64,000 bases of DNA. It comes from UBA3103 sp002365855. GTDB lineage: Bacteria; Bacillota; Desulfotomaculia; Desulfotomaculales; Pelotomaculaceae. Below, piece after piece: positions 8,886 to 18,004 of the stretch (the stretch's first letter is position 1; each line of letters starts with the position of its first letter). Under the pieces are notes generated by a model. It did not search any database, was not told the origin of the DNA, and saw nothing but the letters and a program-made list of their open reading frames with translations. The DNA lies in assembly GCA_030627625.1 (NCBI GenBank), contig DAOURR010000002.1, positions 48,144 to 112,143 on the forward strand, written 5' to 3'. The translations under genes were made by a program, and so were the position numbers.

Positions 8886-9347
8886 TTAGATTTCCACTTT
8901 CAAGCGCGCTGACGAAATCTGCTCAAAAGGTAAAGTCAGATCTTTTCCGTCTTCCTCAATTACTACGTCTTTACCGCGGGTGCCGGTGATGCGTCCGGAA
9001 AATTTTTTTTTGCCGCCATACGGCTCGTATGTGTTAATCAAAACAAGATTACCTGCGAAACGGTCATAATCTTCAAGTTTTTTTAGAGGTCTCTCAATCC
9101 CCGGCGAGGAGACTTCTAAATAATAGGCCTGTGATATTGGATCCTTTTCGTCCAACAGCTTATCGATATCCATTGAAACCTGGCGGCAGTCTTCAACACC
9201 AACACCGCCGTCTTTATCGATGAATATTCGCAGGTACCAAGATCCGCCTTCTTTTATGTAATTTATATCAACCAATTCTAAACCTGCTTCCTGAGTAACC
9301 GGAAGCACAATTTTTTTGACTATTTCCACAATTTTTTGCTTGGCCAA
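8886..9347 (-). CDS. rimP: Ribosome maturation factor RimP
   Basis: Needed for 30S assembly. The family pattern is visible in the GLELVDINYIKEGGSWYLRIFID and DCRQVSMDIDKLLDEKDPI regions, then YYLEVSSPGIERPLK. The best start is the TTG at 9347, with GGGAGGGTG eight bases upstream, giving 153 residues beginning MAKQKIVEIV. An ATG 60 bases upstream would add a non-conserved tail and has no ribosome binding site. It is the first gene of the rimP-nusA-rnpM-ylxQ-infB operon. Confidence 0.94.
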   Translation of the reverse strand: MAKQKIVEIVKKIVLPVTQEAGLELVDINYIKEGGSWYLRIFIDKDGGVGVEDCRQVSMDIDKLLDEKDPISQAYYLEVSSPGIERPLKKLEDYDRFAGNLVLINTYEPYGGKKKFSGRITGTRGKDVVIEEDGKDLTLPFEQISSARLKVEI

Positions 9348-9418
9348 AGGACACCCTCCCAAAAAGGCTTCACTATTATTGTGCGTTAATAATACTTTCG
9401 TATCCATTGAAGACGAAA

Positions 9419-9437
9419 GAGTGGGCGTTACCCACTC
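9419..9437 (-). terminator. Weak-terminator-like hairpin in the rimP leader
   Basis: A perfect seven-base stem (GAGTGGG / CCCACTC) with a five-base loop, followed on the minus strand by TTTCGTCTTC, an interrupted U-tract. It lies between the mapped promoter (9480-9508) and the rimP start, about 35 bases into the predicted transcript. It is therefore a leader element, although it could also terminate readthrough from the upstream glycosyltransferase gene. Confidence 0.55.
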
Positions 9438-9479
9438 CTTAAAAGGTCAAAAAAATTCTCCCTGCTGCAGACCAAAAAT

Positions 9480-9508
9480 AGTATATCATAGAAGACCATA
9501 GTTGACAA
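9480..9508 (-). promoter_or_regulatory. Sigma-A promoter of the rimP-nusA-infB operon
   Basis: TTGTCA (9508-9503), 17 bases, TATACT (9485-9480), with TGA just before the -10, an extended -10 context. Only one base differs from consensus in each hexamer. The predicted start near 9473 gives a leader of about 125 bases that contains the hairpin at 9419-9437. Confidence 0.8.
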
Positions 9509-9588
9509 GGCTTTCAAATAAGCTGTTAACAAAATGTCAAACCCTTGTTTAGATTTTGTTCTCCATGTACATTTTAATGCTACTCATT

Positions 9589-10716
9589 TTAAATATTTAA
9601 ACTGAGCCTCTCCCTCTCGATTGCTTCCGCTATAATTAAAACAGCATCTCTGGCCGCGTTTGGCCTGCTCCACTTTGCGGCGGCGCATATCATCTGTTCC
9701 AGTTTACCCGGTTCACTCAGATGAGCATAAACCACTGAGGACAAATCTTTTTCTTCGACCATGATCCCTGCCCCTATCGAGGTCATAAACTCTGCGTTTC
9801 TTTCTTCCTGGCCAGGTAACGGGTCAATAATAAACAGAGGCAATCTCATAGCCATCGCCTCGGCACAAGTAAGCCCGCCAGCTTTCCCCACCATAATATC
9901 CGAAGCCGCCATTAACTGTGGTATATTATCCACGAATCCAAATATTTTAACATTACAAGTCAGTTTCTGTGCTTCCTTAGTTAGCTTTTCTCTAAGAACA
10001 TTGTTTTCGCCGGTAACCACGATCAGCTGGCAGAAATTCTTATTACTGCCGAGCGCCCTTAACGCTTCAGCCAAAGGGCCCATCCCAAGGCCGCCCCCCA
10101 TAATTAAGATGGTGGGTATATCGGGGTCAAGCCCAAGCTGCTTCCGGATCATTATTTTATCATAGATACAATTAAATCCCTCGTCTATGGGTATACCGGT
10201 TATTCTGACCCGCTCCATCCCTATTCCGAAACCCCTGCACTGAGCAGCCAGCTCTTCAGAACCAACAAGGTAATAATCAACCTCAGGGAAAACCCAGAAA
10301 GAGTGAATTGTAAAGTCGGTTATCGCGGCGAAGGCCAGCCCATGGAAGGTTCCCTTCTTTTTTAAATCGTTGATAATACCCAGTGGAAAAGGGTGAGTAC
10401 AAACAATCGCGTCAGGTTTATTTAGATTAATATATTCAATTAATTTTGGAGCAGCCATGATATTCAGGATCCGGTTAAACTCCAGCTTGCCCCGGCCGGA
10501 TAATGGCTGTCCGCGCTCAGCCTGACGGTATAAATAACCGTATATCACTGGTGTGTTCTTGAGAATTTCCATGTATGTGCCTATAACTACTTTTTCCAGG
10601 AATGGGCTCGCATAGTGGAATGTGTCTAAGACAGTTATCTGTGCAGACGGGTACATGCTCTCTGCTGCTTTTTTCAAAGCCTCCGCTGTGCGCATATGCC
10701 CAGCTCCCACCGTCAC
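9589..10716 (-). CDS. UgtP/MGDG-synthase-type glycosyltransferase (GT28)
   Basis: Resembles processive diacylglycerol glucosyltransferases and monogalactosyldiacylglycerol synthases, which add sugars to diacylglycerol at the membrane face. Family features are GAGHMRTAEAL at the N-terminus, TDFTIHSFWV in the middle, GGGLGMGPL at the nucleotide-sugar site, and GKAGGLTCAEAMA with PLPGQEERNAEF in the C-terminal Rossmann domain. The listed start is the first standard codon (GTG), but the family's first beta strand (KVLILSVTVGAGH) is encoded upstream in frame. No ATG, GTG or TTG exists there before a stop, so the true start is probably a rare codon near 10749. It occupies the place of polC between proS and rimP. 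Substrate is not determined. Confidence 0.85.
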   Translation of the reverse strand: MTVGAGHMRTAEALKKAAESMYPSAQITVLDTFHYASPFLEKVVIGTYMEILKNTPVIYGYLYRQAERGQPLSGRGKLEFNRILNIMAAPKLIEYINLNKPDAIVCTHPFPLGIINDLKKKGTFHGLAFAAITDFTIHSFWVFPEVDYYLVGSEELAAQCRGFGIGMERVRITGIPIDEGFNCIYDKIMIRKQLGLDPDIPTILIMGGGLGMGPLAEALRALGSNKNFCQLIVVTGENNVLREKLTKEAQKLTCNVKIFGFVDNIPQLMAASDIMVGKAGGLTCAEAMAMRLPLFIIDPLPGQEERNAEFMTSIGAGIMVEEKDLSSVVYAHLSEPGKLEQMICAAAKWSRPNAARDAVLIIAEAIERERLSLNI

Positions 10717-10810
10717 TGATAAAATGAGGACTTTATTCAGACTTCCTATTTTCGATACCTTCTTCCGAAGAATGCTGTTGTTTTTTTTGATTAATATCTT
10801 CTATTTAGTA

Positions 10811-12523
10811 TTAGAGATCCTGTAAAATGCCCAAAATCTGATTTTCCATATTCTCCATCGGAACCATCTTGACCTCACCGGTGCTTCGCACCCGAACTTC
10901 GGGCTTGTGTTCCGCGACTGCTTTTGCCCCTATCGTGATACGCAGTGGATAGCCAATTAAGTCAGCGTCTTTGAACTTAACTCCGGCCCGCTCCGGCCTG
11001 TCATCAAGCACCGCTTCTATCCCCGCAGCAGCCAGCCTGTTGTAGACTTCCCTGGCCAGCTCAACCTGTACCTCGTCTTTGGAGCTTACGGGTATGACTA
11101 CGGTTTGATAAGGCGCTATCGCCGCCGGCCAGATAATGCCATCCTGGTCGTGGTTTTGCTCGATGGAAGCGGCCATAGTCCTGGTAACGCCTATTCCATA
11201 ACAACCCATAATCATGTGCCTGCTTTGCCCGCTCTCGTCCAGGTAGGTCGCACCCAACACTTTACTGTATTTGTCACCCAGCTTAAAAATCTGTCCGACT
11301 TCAATGCCTTTGGCCTCTCTTAATTCAGCGCCACAGCGGGGGCAGGGCTCACCGGACTTGACCATTCTGATATCTCTAATAATATCCATGGTAAAATCAC
11401 GCCCGGGATTGATGTTAATAAAATGATACTGCTCCCTGTTTGAACCGCATACACCATTTACAATGGCAGCCGCTTCGGGGTCTGCAACTATTCTCGTATT
11501 TTTTAAGCCGACGGGGCCGGCAAAGCCCGCTGAGACTCCTGTAACAGTACGAACAGTCTCATTTTCAGCTAACTCTAAACGCAGGCATCCCAATACATTC
11601 AGCAGCTTAGTTTCATTAACTTCACGATCACCCCTGACCAGTGCAGCAACAATTTCTTTTTCAGTCTCGAATAATAGAGTCTTAATTATATTTTGCGGGG
11701 GAACGTCAAGATACTGAGATACATCAGTTATGGTTCTCTTGCCAGGAGTTTCTAACATGACCAGATCTCTTAAATCTTCAGCAGCCTTATCCGCTTTAAA
11801 AACCGTGGCAGCCTTTTCCACATTTGAAGCGTAGCCGCATTCATCCCGGCTGCAAAACAGCACAGTCCCCTCTCCCGATTCGGCTAAAACCATAAACTCA
11901 TGAGTATCACTACCCCCAATAGCCCCGGAATCTGCCTCAACAACCCGAAAATTCAGGCCGCAACGCTGAAAAATACTCGTGTAAGCTTTATGCATTTGAG
12001 TATAACTTTTATTGAGGCCTTCCTCGTCACGGTCAAAAGAGTACATGTCTTTCATGATAAACTCTCTCCCGCGCATCAGACCAAATCGAGGCCGTCTCTC
12101 ATCCCTGTACTTGTTTTGGATCTGGTACAGCAACAGAGGGAGTTGCTTGTAAGAGCTCACTTCCCCTCTTACCAGCACTGTAATAATTTCTTCGTGTGTA
12201 GGACCCAGGGCAAAATCACGGTTATGCCTGTCCTTCAACCTGAAGAGTTCGGGACCGTAAACATCCCAGCGTCCTGATTCCTGCCACAGCTCCGCAGGTT
12301 GCATTATTGGCATTAGAAGTTCCTGACCGCCCTGTCCGTCCATTTCCTCTCGAATAATACGCTCAATTTTCTTGAGGACACGTATGGCCAGGGGCATAAG
12401 GGTGTATAACCCGGACGCCAGCCTTCTGATGTAGCCAGCCCTCAGCATCAGCTTATGGCTGACAACCTCGGCCTCAGACGGCGCCTCTCTCAGTGTGGGC
12501 GCAAATAATTCTTTCGCTCGCAT
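10811..12523 (-). CDS. proS: Prolyl-tRNA synthetase
   Basis: Charges tRNA-Pro with proline; class II, bacterial type with an editing insertion. Motif 2 lies in the YRDERRPRFGLMRGREFIMKD region. The insertion domain (about 225-405) hydrolyses mischarged Ala-tRNA-Pro, and the C-terminal anticodon domain ends in the QTVVIPVSSKDE region. 570 residues is the standard length. The ATG follows GGGAGG with six bases of spacing. The 108-base gap to ispG can form alternative structures that involve this ribosome binding site (see the element at 12530). Confidence 0.97.
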   Translation of the reverse strand: MRAKELFAPTLREAPSEAEVVSHKLMLRAGYIRRLASGLYTLMPLAIRVLKKIERIIREEMDGQGGQELLMPIMQPAELWQESGRWDVYGPELFRLKDRHNRDFALGPTHEEIITVLVRGEVSSYKQLPLLLYQIQNKYRDERRPRFGLMRGREFIMKDMYSFDRDEEGLNKSYTQMHKAYTSIFQRCGLNFRVVEADSGAIGGSDTHEFMVLAESGEGTVLFCSRDECGYASNVEKAATVFKADKAAEDLRDLVMLETPGKRTITDVSQYLDVPPQNIIKTLLFETEKEIVAALVRGDREVNETKLLNVLGCLRLELAENETVRTVTGVSAGFAGPVGLKNTRIVADPEAAAIVNGVCGSNREQYHFININPGRDFTMDIIRDIRMVKSGEPCPRCGAELREAKGIEVGQIFKLGDKYSKVLGATYLDESGQSRHMIMGCYGIGVTRTMAASIEQNHDQDGIIWPAAIAPYQTVVIPVSSKDEVQVELAREVYNRLAAAGIEAVLDDRPERAGVKFKDADLIGYPLRITIGAKAVAEHKPEVRVRSTGEVKMVPMENMENQILGILQDL

Positions 12524-12529
12524 ATAAAT

Positions 12530-12598
12530 CCTCCCAGTTCGAACCCTGATCTTATTATAGTGAACATGTGCCCTTTTTAAGAAGGAGGTGTACCACCT
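12530..12598 (-). promoter_or_regulatory. proS leader with a CCTCC element complementary to its SD
   Basis: On the minus strand a small hairpin AGGTG-GTA-CACCT (12598-12586) overlaps CCTCC (12588-12584), which is complementary to the GGAGG core of the proS ribosome binding site (12535-12530). The two pairings exclude each other, so a local on/off translation switch is possible. The spacer is too short for a standard T-box. Confidence 0.3.
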
Positions 12599-12631
12599 AT
12601 CTTTAAGTGACCCTAGTATGTTTTCTGTGTT

Positions 12632-13693
12632 CTAAGAATGTCTGCAAATATTTTCGATCTCCTTTAACAGCTCTTCAACCAGCATGTCCTCCGGCACCTT
12701 CCGTATAATCACACCTTTTCTAAAAATCAGGCCTATTCCCTTACCCCCGGCAATGCCTACGTCAGCCTCCCTGGCTTCTCCAGGTCCATTTACCGCGCAT
12801 CCCATAACGGCGACTTTTAGAGGTTTTTCAAGCCCCTTCAGCTTTTCCTCCACCTCTTCAGCAATTTTAATGAGATTAATTTGCGTACGGCCACAGGTTG
12901 GGCAGGAAATAAGATCCACCCCCCTGTGTCTAAGTCCCATTGCTTTTAGTATGTCATAGCCTGTCCTTACTTCATGGCAGGGATCGCTGGTCAGTGAAAC
13001 CCGGATCGTATCACCTATTCCTTCATTTAATAGTATACCTATTCCCACAGCAGACTTAACAATGCCTGCGCGCAGCGTGCCGGCTTCGGTCACGCCTACA
13101 TGAAATGGGTAATCGACTTGTTCGGCTACTTTACGGTAAGCATCAAGCATCAATCTAACATCGGATGCTTTAAGTGACAGCTTTATATCTGTAAAGTCCA
13201 TCTCTTCAAACATCCTTATATGCCTCATGGCACTTTCCGCCATGGCGCCAGATGTAACCCCACTGTGTTTTTCAAGGAGTTCTTTTTCCAGCGACCCGGC
13301 ATTAACTCCTATACGTATGGGTATATTCCTTTCCTTCGCCGCCTTAATCACAGTCTCCAATTTGTCCCTGCCGCCAATATTGCCAGGATTGATTCTTAAT
13401 CCGTCAATACCCGCTTTAATCGCAAGCAATGCCAGGCGGTAATTAAAATGAATATCTGCAATCAGAGGAATGCTGATGCCCTTTAATATATCCGGTAGCG
13501 CTGACGCCGCCTCGCGGTCCGGCACAGCAACGCGTATGATCTCACAACCATCTGCCGCAAGCTGATTTACCTGCTTTATTGTTGCTGCTGCATCTCTAGT
13601 ATCCGTTTTAGTCATTGACTGGACACTGACCGGAGCGCCACCACCCACCTTTACCTTCCCAATAAAGACCGGGCGTGTTTTTCGCCTTTTCAT
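12632..13693 (-). CDS. ispG: 4-hydroxy-3-methylbut-2-enyl diphosphate synthase
   Basis: Iron-sulfur enzyme of the MEP isoprenoid pathway, converting MEcPP to HMBPP. The N-terminal TIM barrel carries VQSMTKTDTRD and DIHFNYRLAL. The C-terminal cluster domain has SCPTCGRTQINL and GCAVNGPGEA, which supply the three cysteine ligands of the 4Fe-4S cluster. 353 residues, typical of Firmicutes. It lies in the dxr-rseP-ispG-proS run, so two MEP genes are linked here with uppS and cdsA. Confidence 0.97.
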   Translation of the reverse strand: MKRRKTRPVFIGKVKVGGGAPVSVQSMTKTDTRDAAATIKQVNQLAADGCEIIRVAVPDREAASALPDILKGISIPLIADIHFNYRLALLAIKAGIDGLRINPGNIGGRDKLETVIKAAKERNIPIRIGVNAGSLEKELLEKHSGVTSGAMAESAMRHIRMFEEMDFTDIKLSLKASDVRLMLDAYRKVAEQVDYPFHVGVTEAGTLRAGIVKSAVGIGILLNEGIGDTIRVSLTSDPCHEVRTGYDILKAMGLRHRGVDLISCPTCGRTQINLIKIAEEVEEKLKGLEKPLKVAVMGCAVNGPGEAREADVGIAGGKGIGLIFRKGVIIRKVPEDMLVEELLKEIENICRHS

Positions 13694-13816
13694 ATAATAG
13701 TCACCTGTATCTGCTTATTAGCTCTAACTTATATCTATCCAGTGCTTAAAGTTAATCATTAAAATAAAAAAACGATATTAATAATTTAGCGGAGCCCAAA
13801 CATGAATACCTTATAG

Positions 13817-14851
13817 TCAGAAGAATATATGCAGGATGTCGTTGTATGTGATAATGACCATCAGCAGCAGCAGCAGGCCGAAACCAATAAGGTGGATAAA
13901 GTTTTCCTTCACCGGGTCAACGGGTCGCCCTCTGAGTTTTTCCAAGAAAAGAAACAGGATGCGGCTGCCGTCAAGCGCAGGTATTGGAAAAAGGTTGAAA
14001 AGACCGAGGTTTATACTAAGAAAAGCGGCAAGTTTTAAAAGAAAAGGAAGTCCTATTTGAGCGGCTATACCGATTTCAGTTACTACTCTCACCGGTCCAC
14101 CCAGTTCAGCAGGAGCCTGACCAAAGATCATTTTTGATATAAACAATAAGATCATGAAAGTAAAATTTATAGTCCATTCAATACCTAGGGCAATTGACTG
14201 TATAATACCTATTTTGACATACTCCTCCTCAGGGTATATACCAATTTTACCTAAACCATCCTCGCCCCTGATCGTTGTAACATTGAAAAATAGTTCCTGA
14301 CCATCTCTAAGCACTGTAACGTCTATGGATTGTTCAGGCTTACTGTTAATTACACTAACCAATTCTTCCCAGTTATCAACCTTTTGTCCGTCTATGGAAA
14401 CAATTTTATCCCCGGCGGTCAGACCTGCCGTGTGAGCAGGATAACCCGGGTTGATATCACCAATACCGGTGCCCATTGATGGTACAGGCTGTCCTTGAAA
14501 AGCAAATATTACACCAAACAATACCGCAGCAAGCAAAAAATTCATCAAAGGTCCGGCAAAAATTACAGCAATACGCTGGCCAACAGATTTTTTATTAAAC
14601 CCGCGCGATTCATCGGCAGCTTCCCCTTCCTCGCTGGGATCCATGCCCGCCATGCGCACGAATCCACCCAGAGGGAAGGCGCGAAGATTGTATGCTGTCT
14701 CACCCCTGGGAAAAGTAATTAATTTGGGGCCAAAACCAAGGCTGAATTCATACACTTTTATGCCTATAAATTTTGCTACAGCAAAATGTCCGAGTTCATG
14801 GAAAAAAATAAGGAGCCCGAATACAAAAACCGAGGCTACAAAGGTTATCAT
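13817..14851 (-). CDS. rseP: Site-2 metalloprotease RseP (RasP)
   Basis: A membrane zinc protease that cuts substrates within the bilayer, for instance anti-sigma factors and leftover signal peptides. The HELGH active site is in the first membrane segment (H18, E19, H22). A PDZ domain (about 120-200, with GDKIVSIDGQKVDNWEELV) follows. The third metal ligand lies in LFNLFPIPALDGSRI near the C-terminus. 344 residues. It sits between dxr and ispG, as it does in many Firmicutes. Confidence 0.95.
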   Translation of the reverse strand: MITFVASVFVFGLLIFFHELGHFAVAKFIGIKVYEFSLGFGPKLITFPRGETAYNLRAFPLGGFVRMAGMDPSEEGEAADESRGFNKKSVGQRIAVIFAGPLMNFLLAAVLFGVIFAFQGQPVPSMGTGIGDINPGYPAHTAGLTAGDKIVSIDGQKVDNWEELVSVINSKPEQSIDVTVLRDGQELFFNVTTIRGEDGLGKIGIYPEEEYVKIGIIQSIALGIEWTINFTFMILLFISKMIFGQAPAELGGPVRVVTEIGIAAQIGLPFLLKLAAFLSINLGLFNLFPIPALDGSRILFLFLEKLRGRPVDPVKENFIHLIGFGLLLLLMVIITYNDILHIFF

Positions 14852-14873
14852 TTAATGCACTCCTCGTAGAATC

Positions 14874-16034
14874 TTACGTGAATTTTTTAATTATACTTTC
14901 CCCTAAATCCCTTGCCCAGGAATCAGCTTCCATGATCTGATCCAGTTCTGGGTTACTATTTGTATTATGCTTATCCATAACTCTTTCCACGACTTGAGGT
15001 ATAAATATGAACGGAAGCTGGCCTTTTAAGAAATACTCGACAGCCACCTCATTAGCCGCGTTGAGTACTGCAGTCATTGTTCCACCAGTCCGCCCGGCCT
15101 CATAAGCCAGGTAAAGGGAAGGAAATCTCTTCGTATCCGGCAATTCAAAAGTGAGTTCTTGTAAAGTACCAAAGTTAAGTCTTGGCACGGAACTGCGGAC
15201 GCGTTGCGGATAGGTCAGGGCATACTGAATCGGCAGGCGCATATCAGGCATGCCCAACTGCGCAATAATAGACCCGTCAACAAACTCAACAGCTGAATGA
15301 ATGATGCTCTGAGGGTGAACAACCACTTCAATTTGTGAATAGTCTACCCCAAATAACCATTTTGCTTCAATCACTTCCAGTCCTTTATTCATTAACGTCG
15401 CTGAGTCGACCGTAACCTTGGCGCCCATATTCCAGTTGGGATGGCTTAGAGCCATATCAACAGTCACACACTCTATTTCCGCCTGGTTGAGTCCACGAAA
15501 AGGTCCGCCGGAAGCTGTAAGGATAATTTTTTCAATTTCTTTTAAGTCATGTCCGCTTAAACACTGCCAGATGGCAGAATGCTCACTGTCAACCGGCATG
15601 ATTTTGGCCTTGTAGTCAGCGGACATTTTCATCACTAGACACCCAGCGGCAACAAGAGTCTCTTTATTGGCCAGGGCTATTATTTTGCCGGATCGTATGG
15701 CCTCAATAGTTGGACAGATGCCCGCCGCACCAGTAACAGCTACAACAACAAGATCTGCTTCCGGCAGCCCGGCAAGGCTGTCAAGTCCAGCTCTGCCCCA
15801 TGTCAGTTCAGCACTCAGATCTTTTCCAAGCACAACCCTTAACCTCTCCAGATCCTGCTGATCTGTCAAAGAGACCGCCAAGGGCTGAAACTCCCTAATT
15901 TGATCCGCAAGCAGGCGCCAGTTTTTCCCCGCAGCCAGGCCCACCACCTTGAACTCGCCCGGCAGGGTCCTGACTACTTCCAGTGTTTGCCGGCCGATAG
16001 AGCCAGTGCTTCCAAGGATAACGATTTTTTTCAT
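14874..16034 (-). CDS. dxr: 1-deoxy-D-xylulose 5-phosphate reductoisomerase
   Basis: Second step of the MEP pathway, NADPH-dependent. The N-terminal Rossmann motif is GSTGSIGRQTLEVV; ALANKETLVAAG and MPVDSEHSAIWQ are family signatures, and HPNWNMGAKVTVDSATLMNKGLE carries substrate and metal contacts. 386 residues, normal. It is separated from rseP by only 22 bases and from the YtvI-like gene by about 100 bases in which I see no gene. Confidence 0.97.
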   Translation of the reverse strand: MKKIVILGSTGSIGRQTLEVVRTLPGEFKVVGLAAGKNWRLLADQIREFQPLAVSLTDQQDLERLRVVLGKDLSAELTWGRAGLDSLAGLPEADLVVVAVTGAAGICPTIEAIRSGKIIALANKETLVAAGCLVMKMSADYKAKIMPVDSEHSAIWQCLSGHDLKEIEKIILTASGGPFRGLNQAEIECVTVDMALSHPNWNMGAKVTVDSATLMNKGLEVIEAKWLFGVDYSQIEVVVHPQSIIHSAVEFVDGSIIAQLGMPDMRLPIQYALTYPQRVRSSVPRLNFGTLQELTFELPDTKRFPSLYLAYEAGRTGGTMTAVLNAANEVAVEYFLKGQLPFIFIPQVVERVMDKHNTNSNPELDQIMEADSWARDLGESIIKKFT

Positions 16035-16137
16035 CCATTAACTCCACAGAATATTTTATCACATACTACGAAAGTTTGTTGTCTGGCAAGCAATTAATGA
16101 TTTCAGGAAGCACCCTAATGAGTAATGTGGTTAAAAG

Positions 16138-17175
16138 CTATTGAAACCAGCGTCCTGCTTTAATCACAGACTGAATGGCAATCAGAAGAATGGGTCCTAT
16201 CACAAGTCCGGCCAGACCAAGCGTTTTTAAGCCAGCATACATTGAAAAGATTGTTGCCAAAGGGTGCAGGCCAAGATTTGCCGATATAATTTTTGGTTCA
16301 AGGACTTGTCTCACGACAAGTACCAGCAGATACAAAATGCTTAGTTTAAACCCGAACCAGGTTGCTCCTGTGGCAAACGTCCAAATTATCCAGGGGATAT
16401 AAACAGTAGCAGGACCGAGCACCGGAATGATGTCGAAAAAACCAATCAAAAGTCCCATACTGAGGGCATATTCCGCCCCAATAAGGTAAAGTCCTGTAAC
16501 GCTCAACACGGTGGAGATCAAGATCAGGATAGCCTGGGCCCTGATATAAGCTACGAATGCCGCAGCAACGTCATTTGTTATTGTGATTATTCGCTCACCC
16601 CACGGCGCTGGTATTATCCGAACCATAACTTCAGAAATCAGGTGACGGTCCCGGGCCAGAAAATAAGTTGCAAGCATAACCACTATCATTATCGCATATG
16701 TACCGGGCACCAGCGATAAAGCAGTTAGAAGGGAATTCGCAAGATTGCTGAGTAGACCCTGCAGGTTTGTGGCCAGGTTCGTTATGTTTGGCTCCAGGGA
16801 TGAGATTACTCCAGGAGGAAGCGTAATATAAAAATCTGTAATCCTATCAATAAAGTAACCGTAGTAAACTATTATTTCCGATGTTACGATAGGGAGTGAA
16901 GCCGAAAGTTGAATTAACTCGGCAACAAGCTGAAGTACAATAGCTGAAAAAACAACAGCAACTCCACCAAACAATACAAGTATAACGGACAATGCTGCAA
17001 ACCCCCGGTTCAATTTTAACCTGAGCTGCAGAAAACGAATAAACGGTTCCATGAAAATACTTAAAAAAAGGGCAATAATAAATGGAAGAAGAATCGGTAA
17101 AACATATTTTAATGACAACATAAGAACTAAAATTGCAACCGCTGTATAAATAATCAACAGCAAGGGTCTGGGCAT
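16138..17175 (-). CDS. YtvI/AI-2E-family membrane protein
   Basis: A polytopic membrane protein of about 345 residues with roughly eight hydrophobic segments and the AI-2E transporter (PF01594) features: an N-terminal LKYVLPILLPFIIALFLS segment and a conserved C-terminal region with GFFDIIPVLGPATVYIPW. Bacillus YtvI of this family is a sporulation protein of unknown detail; others have been reported as ion antiporters. It lies between cdsA and dxr, a position not occupied in Bacillus. The substrate cannot be read from sequence. Confidence 0.85.
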   Translation of the reverse strand: MPRPLLLIIYTAVAILVLMLSLKYVLPILLPFIIALFLSIFMEPFIRFLQLRLKLNRGFAALSVILVLFGGVAVVFSAIVLQLVAELIQLSASLPIVTSEIIVYYGYFIDRITDFYITLPPGVISSLEPNITNLATNLQGLLSNLANSLLTALSLVPGTYAIMIVVMLATYFLARDRHLISEVMVRIIPAPWGERIITITNDVAAAFVAYIRAQAILILISTVLSVTGLYLIGAEYALSMGLLIGFFDIIPVLGPATVYIPWIIWTFATGATWFGFKLSILYLLVLVVRQVLEPKIISANLGLHPLATIFSMYAGLKTLGLAGLVIGPILLIAIQSVIKAGRWFQ

Positions 17176-17185
17176 TTTTGCCTGG

Positions 17186-17980
17186 TCACCTCATATCCTT
17201 AATAAACAACATAATAAAATAATATACCAGAGGAGCGGTAAACAGGGTACTGTCAATTCGGTCAAGTATACCACCATGGCCAGGTATCAGAGTGCTTGAA
17301 TCTTTTACACCAGCCTGCCTTTTGAAGGCAGACTCGAGCAGATCACCAACTTCTGCCGCCACCCCCAGCGCAAGTCCGAGCAGCAGCATTTTGGACATAG
17401 GCAGGAAAGGATAAATGAGTGCGAATAATAAGCCAATTAATATACTTCCGCCTAATCCACCAATGGCGCCTTCCACAGTTTTTTTAGGACTCAAGACCGG
17501 AGCTATTCTTCTCCTGCCAAAAGTTTTTCCAACAAAATAAGCGGCTGTATCGCATGACCAGGTCCCTACAAGCGTGAATATTACCCAGATCCAACCATCC
17601 GGCAGCGTTCTTAACAGATAGAAATAGCTGAGCAGGCCGACATACATAGTGCCCATTAAAGTTCCGGCACTATCCAGCAGTGTATATCGCGGATAAAGAG
17701 CTACCGTCGCAATCAGGTGAAGGAAAAGGATAATGGTTAAAGTGGGACCTGGGTAACCGTCGTTATAAAGATATGAACCACCTATTAAAATTAATCCGCC
17801 AGATACGGCCAGCAGCAACGACGGGTTCAAGCCGAGCCTGGTCAGCATCAAGTCCATTTCTCTTAGCCCCAGGATTACGATAAGCCCCGTCAGACCTAAA
17901 AGTGGTATGCCTCCGTACCATACTGCTAAAACTACAAGGGGTATTCCAACCAGTGCGCTCAGCACTCTCTGCCAAAGCAC
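17186..17980 (-). CDS. cdsA: Phosphatidate cytidylyltransferase
   Basis: Makes CDP-diacylglycerol, the precursor of phosphatidylglycerol and related lipids, at the membrane. About 264 residues with multiple membrane segments. The C-terminal CDS signature is clear: SPKKTVEGAIGGLGGS, then AEVGDLLESAFKRQAGVKDSS and GHGGILDRIDS. The start is GTG, close to the end of uppS. It lies in the usual uppS-cdsA-dxr order. Confidence 0.96.
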   Translation of the reverse strand: MLWQRVLSALVGIPLVVLAVWYGGIPLLGLTGLIVILGLREMDLMLTRLGLNPSLLLAVSGGLILIGGSYLYNDGYPGPTLTIILFLHLIATVALYPRYTLLDSAGTLMGTMYVGLLSYFYLLRTLPDGWIWVIFTLVGTWSCDTAAYFVGKTFGRRRIAPVLSPKKTVEGAIGGLGGSILIGLLFALIYPFLPMSKMLLLGLALGVAAEVGDLLESAFKRQAGVKDSSTLIPGHGGILDRIDSTLFTAPLVYYFIMLFIKDMR

Positions 17981-18004
17981 ATCTTCACCAACCTGTCGTG
18001 CTCT

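Noticed and set aside
12524..12631. T-box riboswitch for proS (GGTGGTAC resembles a T-box core)
   Set aside because: The space between ispG and proS is only 108 bases, with no stem I or terminator; too short for a T-box.
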